46,382 nt of DNA from Martelella alba. Its GTDB lineage: Bacteria > Pseudomonadota > Alphaproteobacteria > Rhizobiales > Rhizobiaceae. Both the position numbers and the translations under genes were made by a program. Location of the stretch: the NCBI RefSeq assembly GCF_006516955.1, contig NZ_VHLG01000021.1, positions 1 through 46,382 on the forward strand, read 5' to 3'. Numbering within the stretch: position 1 is the stretch's first letter; the number at the start of each line of letters is the position of its first letter. Shown here piece after piece: positions 41,806 to 46,382 of this stretch. The notes below the pieces were generated by a model. The model searched no databases. It was not told the origin of the DNA and was given only the letters and a program-made list of their open reading frames with translations.

Positions 41806-42807
41806 ATGACCTCGGTGCGTGGCATCGGCCCGCTTCCCGCGCTTCTTGACCGGATGGAAGGACCACATGCTGCCGCGCAGCTTTTTGCCGAGGCGGGGTT
41901 GCCGATTGATGTTACCAGCGAAGCTGAACGCATGGTGCCGCTCAATAACCTGATTACGCTCTACGAAGCGGCTGCCCGTATGACTGGCGATCCGCTTCTG
42001 GGGCTGAAGACAGGGCGGGCGATGATCGATGCCTATGGCACTTGGGTCGCCTATTCACGCGCTGCGCCGACACTGCGTGGCTGTCTTCAGCGGGCAGCCA
42101 GAGCGATTGCCTATCACCAGACTGGCACTGCGCTGAGATTGTCGACCAGCGGATCGCGTGCCCAATTCACCTATCACATATTTGGCCTCCGTCCTGCTGA
42201 ACGTCTTCAGCATCTGCAGCATACGATACCTGCCCTGCTCGGCTCGTTTCGCTGCTATGCCGGCCAGCATTGGAAACCGGACTGGATCGAGCTGGACATT
42301 GCTTATGACCAGCGCATCGAAGCGATGGCAAGAGCATTGTCCGTACCGATCCGCAGCGGAAGCCAGGCCATGGCGTTTGCTTTCCCGTCCAGGCTTCTAG
42401 AAAACCGGCGAAATGTGCGAAGCGAGCCTTTATCGCAGCCAGGATGGCGTGACTTGAAAACGATGGTGCAGGGCCGGCCGCCGAATGCCTTCTCCGCGCT
42501 CGTTCGCGAAACAATTCATCTGGATCTTCTCAGCGGGACAGCGCAGATCAACGATGTGGCGGACCGTCTGGGGCTCGGACCAAGAACCATTCAGCGACGG
42601 CTGAAGGCGGAATCCAGTTCGTTCCGGCAGCTCGTGTCCGATGTGCGGATGGAGCGTGCCAGGACCTTGCTCGCGGGCTCTGAAATGTCCGTGACCGAGA
42701 TCGCCTTTCGTCTTGGATATAGCGATTCAACGCATTTGACGCGTGCCTTTGCCCAAAGCCAGGGAATGTCGCCCATTGCGTTTCGCAGAGCAAACAAAGG
42801 TCTTTGA
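41806..42807 (+). CDS. AraC-family regulator with an arabinose-binding-like N-terminal domain
   Basis: This is a 333-residue regulator. The N-terminal 200 residues match the PF12625-type effector-binding region (LLDRMEGPHAAAQLFAEAGLP, MVPLNNLITLYEAAARMTGDPLLGL) found in AraC members such as OruR/ArgR-like regulators. The C-terminal 100 residues form the double HTH (INDVADRLGLGPRTIQRRLKAESSSFRQL; MSVTEIAFRLGYSDSTHLTRAFAQSQGMSPIAFRR). The ATG at 41806 is chosen; an in-frame TTG at 41779 would add nine residues, and neither has a clear ribosome binding site. It stands alone, 190 bp after the autotransporter gene, and might regulate it, but nothing shows this directly. Confidence 0.88.
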   Translation: MTSVRGIGPLPALLDRMEGPHAAAQLFAEAGLPIDVTSEAERMVPLNNLITLYEAAARMTGDPLLGLKTGRAMIDAYGTWVAYSRAAPTLRGCLQRAARAIAYHQTGTALRLSTSGSRAQFTYHIFGLRPAERLQHLQHTIPALLGSFRCYAGQHWKPDWIELDIAYDQRIEAMARALSVPIRSGSQAMAFAFPSRLLENRRNVRSEPLSQPGWRDLKTMVQGRPPNAFSALVRETIHLDLLSGTAQINDVADRLGLGPRTIQRRLKAESSSFRQLVSDVRMERARTLLAGSEMSVTEIAFRLGYSDSTHLTRAFAQSQGMSPIAFRRANKGL

Positions 42808-43153
42808 TTTGAACCGATCCGATATTCGCTGAATGTCTGCTTGCAGGCGACGGCGTCAATGACTCCTGAGGCCGAAATGGCGACGCCTATCAGTCATTCA
42901 TGCTGCGCATGTCTGCGTCGACTGTCGAAGGCCTCTGCTGCGCTATCGGCCAATGCTCTTGAAACTCTTCTCCCCCTGAGTGTGAAACCGACTTTGATAT
43001 CGCGGGCTGTCGACCAAAGCTGTGCGGCGACCGCGCTAGCCAGACCAGCAACGCCGCGTATGCCCGATCGCAGTGGCCGCTATTGCTATTTCGAATAGGT
43101 ATATTATATAGCTATTTATTGTCCGTATTGCCCGAGGCGAAAGGAGTTCCCTC
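42808..43153. other. 346-bp region before the isochorismatase gene
   Basis: No convincing gene is seen. The right end (43090-43125) is strongly AT-rich and contains the palindromic operator listed below. Confidence 0.4.
43096..43117. promoter_or_regulatory. putative MarR operator 1
   Basis: ATAGGTATATTATATAGCTAT (43096-43116) is a 21-bp palindrome with one mismatched pair. Bases 43100-43117 match the reverse strand of 45326-45343, just before marR, at 15 of 18 positions. It lies about 40-60 bp before the hydrolase gene. Confidence 0.55.
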
Positions 43154-43729
43154 ATGCCGTTGACCACCCTCGACAAAGCACCAGCCCTTATCATCGTCGA
43201 TCTTCAGAAAGGGCTCGCCGGCCTCTCGACGGCTCATCCGTTCGACGATGTTGTCGCCAATTCACGACGCCTTGCGGAGGCGTTCCGCCAAAAGAGGCTG
43301 CCGGTCGTCCTGGTGAACGTGGCTGGCGGCGCTCCTGGCCGGGCCGACATCCATCAGAATAGGCCCGCTGACGCGCCGGCGGCACGGCCGGTCGATTGGG
43401 CCGAACTTCTGGAAGAACTCGGCCAGCAGCCCGACGATATCCTCGTTACCAAGAACACCTGGGGTGCCTTCCATGGGACAGGCCTCGCGGAGACACTGAC
43501 CGCGCGCCATGTCAGCCAGGTCGTCATCACCGGCGTCGCCACAAGCATTGGTGTCGAATCAACTGCCCGCTCGGCGCACGAGCACGGCTTCCACGTCGTT
43601 CTCGCCACGGACGCCATGACCGACATCGATCTCGCTGCCCACGGACACAGCACCAGCCGGATTTTCCCGCGCCTCGGTGAGACTGCCACCACCGACGAGA
43701 TCCTTGCCAAACTCGATGCACGCTCCTGA
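43154..43729 (+). CDS. isochorismatase-family hydrolase
   Basis: This is a 191-residue protein of the isochorismatase/cysteine hydrolase superfamily. The catalytic Asp16 (IIVDLQKG) and Lys100 (VTKNTWGAF) are present. The nucleophile position in GVATSIGVESTARSA is glycine (Gly133), not cysteine, as in true isochorismatases and unlike nicotinamidases and other amidohydrolases of the family. It may therefore hydrolyse a vinyl ether such as isochorismate, or an unknown compound. AAAGGAG precedes the ATG. The gene opens a cluster with an MFS efflux pump and a MarR regulator, which suggests detoxification of a chemical signal. Confidence 0.85.
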   Translation: MPLTTLDKAPALIIVDLQKGLAGLSTAHPFDDVVANSRRLAEAFRQKRLPVVLVNVAGGAPGRADIHQNRPADAPAARPVDWAELLEELGQQPDDILVTKNTWGAFHGTGLAETLTARHVSQVVITGVATSIGVESTARSAHEHGFHVVLATDAMTDIDLAAHGHSTSRIFPRLGETATTDEILAKLDARS

Positions 43730-43888
43730 CGAAGCGCCATTCCACGCAGCGAGGCGATGACCGCCAGCGCAGACGGCACAGCGGCGGCCCGGAAGGTCAT
43801 CGAGCGAAACATGCTGGAGTTGCCGCGTGTCGCCTGACCGCGGCACACCAACACCAGGAAGCAACAGAGCGCACGAGCCCGCATTTCC

Positions 43889-45295
43889 ATGATCACGAAT
43901 TCGCAACAAACAGCAGCGCGCGGCCGGTTCCCGTTCAAGTTGCTCGTGCCCCTGATGCTGGGGGCGATCCTCAATCCTATCAATTCTTCCATCATAGCGG
44001 TCGCACTCGTGCCCATCGGGGTGGCCTTCGGCGCATCCGCGGCCCAAACCGCCTGGCTCGTCTCGGCGCTTTATATGGCCACCGCGATTGGCCAACCGCT
44101 CGTCGGCCGGTTCGTTGACGTTTTCGGCCCCAAGCGCCTCTTCCTGCTGGGCGCCGCCCTGACCGCTGTGGCAGGCATCCTCGGAACTGTGGCGCCCAAT
44201 CTGTGGGTGCTCGTCCTCGCGCGCGTCATCCTCGGGCTTGGAACTTGCGCCGGCTATCCCGCAGCCATGTCGCTCATCCGTAATGTGGCGGATCACGACC
44301 ATCTCGACAGCCCGGCTGGCGTCCTGACCGCCCTGTCAGTCACCGTACAGACGATCGCGGCCATCGGTCCGACCCTGGGCGGGCTCCTGATCGACCTTGG
44401 CGGATGGCGGCTCACCATGGTCATCAACATCCCTCTCGGCGCGTTCGCGCTCGTGCTGGGCTGGATGACGCTTCCCTCCTATGGTGGCGGCACACGGCAA
44501 GAAGAACGCGAAGCCCTCCGCGGCTTCGACTGGGCCGGTACCGCATTGTTCGCAGTCGCGCTGCTGGGCCTGCTGCTGTTCCTCATGGCGCCCGGCGCAT
44601 CTACCTTGTGGGGACTAGCCGTGGCTGTAGCCACCGGCGCTGCCTTCGCCTTCCGTGAACGCCGCACGAAGGCCCCCTTCATCGATCTAAGGCTCTTGCG
44701 CGGCAACCTGCCGCTGCTTGCGACGTTTGCCCGCGCCCTTTCCGCTTCGACCTCGTCCTATGCCTTCATCTACGGCTTCAGCCAGTGGATGGAGGATGGT
44801 CGCGGCCTGACCGCATCGAATGCCGGGCTTCTGCTGCTGCCGACGTTCGGCGTTGGCATCATTGTTTCCGCCCTATGGGGACGTACACCACAGGTGCGGA
44901 CCAAACTCATCGTTGGTGGGATCTTGCAGATCGTGGTCGGCGCCATCTTGCTGGTGACCTCGCCCGGCTCGCCGATCTGGTTCCTTGCCGCCGCCACCGC
45001 CCTGCTGGGCATTCCGCAGGGGCTGCTAAGCCTGTGCAACCAGAATGCGCTCTACCACCAGGCGCAACCCGCCAGCCTCGGCGCCTCATCAGGCCTGTTG
45101 CGTACCTTTCAGTATTTCGGTGCGATCATCGCATCGGCGGCAACCGGCATGGCTTTCGGACAGCGCGCCGACTCCGCCGGCATGCATGAACTCGCATTGT
45201 TCATGATCGCCGTCTCGACACTTGCCTTGCTCATCACCCTGATCGACCGCTCGCTGTCCCGGGTCGGCGCCCCGCCCAGTGACGGGAATAGCTGA
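43889..45295 (+). CDS. MFS multidrug efflux transporter (DHA2-like)
   Basis: This 468-residue transporter has about 14 hydrophobic helices, in line with the EmrB/QacA (DHA2) group. Visible motifs are NSSIIAVALVPIGVAFGASAAQTAWLVSALYMATAIGQPLVGRFVDVFGPKRLFL (helix 1 to loop 2-3) and LGLGTCAGYPAAMSLIRNV in helix 4-5. It would use the proton gradient to pump out drugs or other small molecules across the inner membrane. It starts 159 bp after the hydrolase gene and stops about 50 bp before marR, all on one strand. The substrate is probably also the MarR ligand. Confidence 0.88.
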   Translation: MITNSQQTAARGRFPFKLLVPLMLGAILNPINSSIIAVALVPIGVAFGASAAQTAWLVSALYMATAIGQPLVGRFVDVFGPKRLFLLGAALTAVAGILGTVAPNLWVLVLARVILGLGTCAGYPAAMSLIRNVADHDHLDSPAGVLTALSVTVQTIAAIGPTLGGLLIDLGGWRLTMVINIPLGAFALVLGWMTLPSYGGGTRQEEREALRGFDWAGTALFAVALLGLLLFLMAPGASTLWGLAVAVATGAAFAFRERRTKAPFIDLRLLRGNLPLLATFARALSASTSSYAFIYGFSQWMEDGRGLTASNAGLLLLPTFGVGIIVSALWGRTPQVRTKLIVGGILQIVVGAILLVTSPGSPIWFLAAATALLGIPQGLLSLCNQNALYHQAQPASLGASSGLLRTFQYFGAIIASAATGMAFGQRADSAGMHELALFMIAVSTLALLITLIDRSLSRVGAPPSDGNS

Positions 45296-45325
45296 GCAAT
45301 GCGTTGCCCCGGATTGCCTTCGGCA

Positions 45326-45343
45326 ACATAGTTATATAAAATA
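45326..45343. promoter_or_regulatory. putative MarR operator 2
   Basis: ACATAGTTATATAAAATA lies 6-24 bp before the marR start codon. Its reverse strand matches operator 1 at 15 of 18 bases. Its position over the start region fits autorepression. Confidence 0.55.
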
Positions 45344-45349
45344 GATAAA

Positions 45350-45814
45350 ATGAAGGATGAAGATTTGCATCGACTGCTCGGACAGTTGCGCGCCCTGCAA
45401 CGCCGGCAGCGCCGTGAACGCCCCCCGGTCGAAGGGCTGTCGCAGTCCGCTGTGCGCGTGCTGGGTGTGGTGGCGCGAAGCGAGAGTGCAATTCAGCCAA
45501 CCAAGATCGGCCGTGAACTGATCATGACCTCATCCAATGTGGCCAGCGCGCTCTCCGCGTTGACCAAGCGGGGCCTTGTGGAGCGAATTGCCGATAAGGT
45601 GGACACGCGCCGTGTCAACATCACGCTCACCCCAGCCGGCAAGCGACTGGTTGCCGAGGATCGCGCCTCGCGTGACGATTGGCTCACCCACGCGATTCAC
45701 GACCTGCTTACGCAAGAGGAGGAATCCGTGCTCATCGCCGGCGGATTCATACTCGAACGCCTCGCCGACTATCATCCGGAACCGCCTCATACGCGTGCCA
45801 TGGGCTATAAGTGA
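45350..45814 (+). CDS. MarR-family transcriptional regulator
   Basis: This 154-residue regulator is of the MarR type. The winged helix is seen at about 30-100: LSQSAVRVLGVVARSESAIQPTKIGRELIMTSSNVASALSALTKRGLVERIADKVDTRRVNITLTPAGKRLV, including the conserved D-x-R-R wing. Flanking helices give the dimer interface. It should repress the hydrolase-efflux cluster and be released by a small aromatic-type ligand. The ATG at 45350 directly follows an AT-rich operator and has no ribosome binding site, so initiation may be leaderless. The C-terminal few residues may have been altered by the nearby Tn3-type scar. Confidence 0.9.
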   Translation: MKDEDLHRLLGQLRALQRRQRRERPPVEGLSQSAVRVLGVVARSESAIQPTKIGRELIMTSSNVASALSALTKRGLVERIADKVDTRRVNITLTPAGKRLVAEDRASRDDWLTHAIHDLLTQEEESVLIAGGFILERLADYHPEPPHTRAMGYK

Positions 45815-45829
45815 CGGTGCTGCGGAAAG

Positions 45830-46207
45830 AGATGCCGTTGCCGATATTGGCGATGGCCCGATCTGGCGGACGCGCTGGCGTCGTCCCAATGTTTCATGAT
45901 CAGTGCGGTGTTGATCGGGGCGCCGATATGATTTGCCAGTGACGGATAGCTGTCGGCTTTCTCGAAGGTGTGGAATTTTCGATCCTTGATGTCGCGAAGG
46001 CGCGGCGCGAAGCGCTTGCCGATCAGGCAGAACAGCGCAAAGACATGGTCGCTGGCACCGCCGGTATCCGTGAGCTGTCAGTCCCAGGTGCTCGATCGTA
46101 TTGATTACCGGTACCAGAACTCGACGCTCCCGAAAGGAGCCGACGATTGCCTTCGCGATCGTCACTTGGGACTTCAAAAGGTTAACAAAGCGTGAAAATG
46201 CCACCAT
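45830..46207 (-). pseudogene. decayed Tn3-family transposase
   Basis: The minus strand contains LTDTGGASDHVFALFCLIGKRFAPRLRDIKDRKFHTFEKADSYPSLANHIGAPINTALIMKHWDD (about 46080-45885), a conserved internal block of Tn3-family transposases. Upstream, in another frame, VGSFRERRVLVPVINTIEHLG (about 46150-46085) resembles the N-terminal part. The junction indicates an internal deletion with a frameshift, and homology shifts frame again near 45880. The rest of the about 980-residue protein is missing. It is inactive. Confidence 0.7.
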
Positions 46208-46362
46208 GCGCTGGGTAGTCTCAGCTTTCTCAGAGGTTTGCTACAAGCCCCCGGAAAATCTGACACTGCAGTTACAGCTCCGACCCGAAAACTTAACGTG
46301 ATGTAGTGGATGGCGCCCTCCGACGGCATCGAATGTGCCAAAATAGGTTTTGCTGAACCTTG

Positions 46363-46382
46363 AGAGGAGCCACTCACCATGG
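46363..46382 (+). CDS. possible gene start at the window edge
   Basis: AGAGGAG at 46363-46369 lies nine bases before an ATG at 46379. This is a good start context, but no coding sequence is available to test it. Confidence 0.25.

Noticed and set aside
42841-43098. 85-codon plus-strand frame before the isochorismatase gene
   Set aside because: The sequence is cysteine- and serine-rich without a ribosome binding site, and it ends in the AT-rich operator region.
45530-46207. Single 225-residue protein on the minus strand at the right edge
   Set aside because: Tn3-family similarity moves between frames along this stretch and part lies opposite marR, so it is a frameshifted transposase relic rather than one gene.

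Overview
The window looks like part of a repABC plasmid or chromid from an alphaproteobacterium of the Hyphomicrobiales (Rhizobium/Agrobacterium-like). The strongest evidence is a complete repA-repB-repC locus with a typical antisense ctRNA gap between repB and repC and the 16-bp palindromic parS element. FixJ-type response regulators, kinases with an HE(L/V)NQPL H-box, and the moderately high GC content agree with this. No rRNA, tRNA or CRISPR array was seen. The genus cannot be fixed from the sequence alone.

Region 1 (about 1-26.3 kb) is a dense, intact stress, redox and signalling block. It holds two AraC-type regulators and a minus-strand run: a Tat-exported haloperoxidase-like hydrolase, a DUF1275 membrane protein, Dps, and a cyclic-nucleotide-binding/thioredoxin-reductase-like flavoprotein. 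Next come a phosphotransferase, a membrane PAS histidine kinase with a FixJ-type regulator and a lone receiver, an SRPBCC-like protein with a quinone oxidoreductase and a CPA1 antiporter, two luciferase-like flavin monooxygenases, a second FixJ-type regulator behind a YdeP-like molybdopterin oxidoreductase, a small exported protein, a carboxymuconolactone-decarboxylase-like protein, a 1185-residue cytoplasmic AAA/TPR histidine kinase, and an MFS transporter. Six upstream regions in this block share a 15-bp box close to ACCNNNGTATAGGTC, usually 17-22 bp before a -10-like hexamer. This suggests one regulon run by one or both FixJ-type regulators.

Region 2 (about 26.3-30.9 kb) is an accessory junction. 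An intact selO (protein AMPylase) is followed by fragments of a short-chain dehydrogenase and of a serine resolvase, an intact parDE-type toxin-antitoxin pair, an AbiEii-like fragment, and a decayed IS481-type element. Homologous IS ends lie on both sides of this 3.6-kb stretch.

Region 3 (about 30.8-35.3 kb) is the replication and partition locus: parS, repA, repB (with a second parS inside the gene), the ctRNA, repC, and then an Xre/MbcA/ParS-type antitoxin whose RES toxin partner is broken. A damaged third parS and a resolvase-site-like palindrome follow in a gene-free kilobase.

Region 4 (about 36.3-46.4 kb) carries a 1763-residue autotransporter with a Pmp-like beta-helix passenger, an AraC regulator, and a separate cluster of an isochorismatase-family hydrolase, an MFS efflux pump and a MarR regulator. 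Matching AT-rich operators stand before the hydrolase and before marR. The right edge is a decayed Tn3-family transposase.
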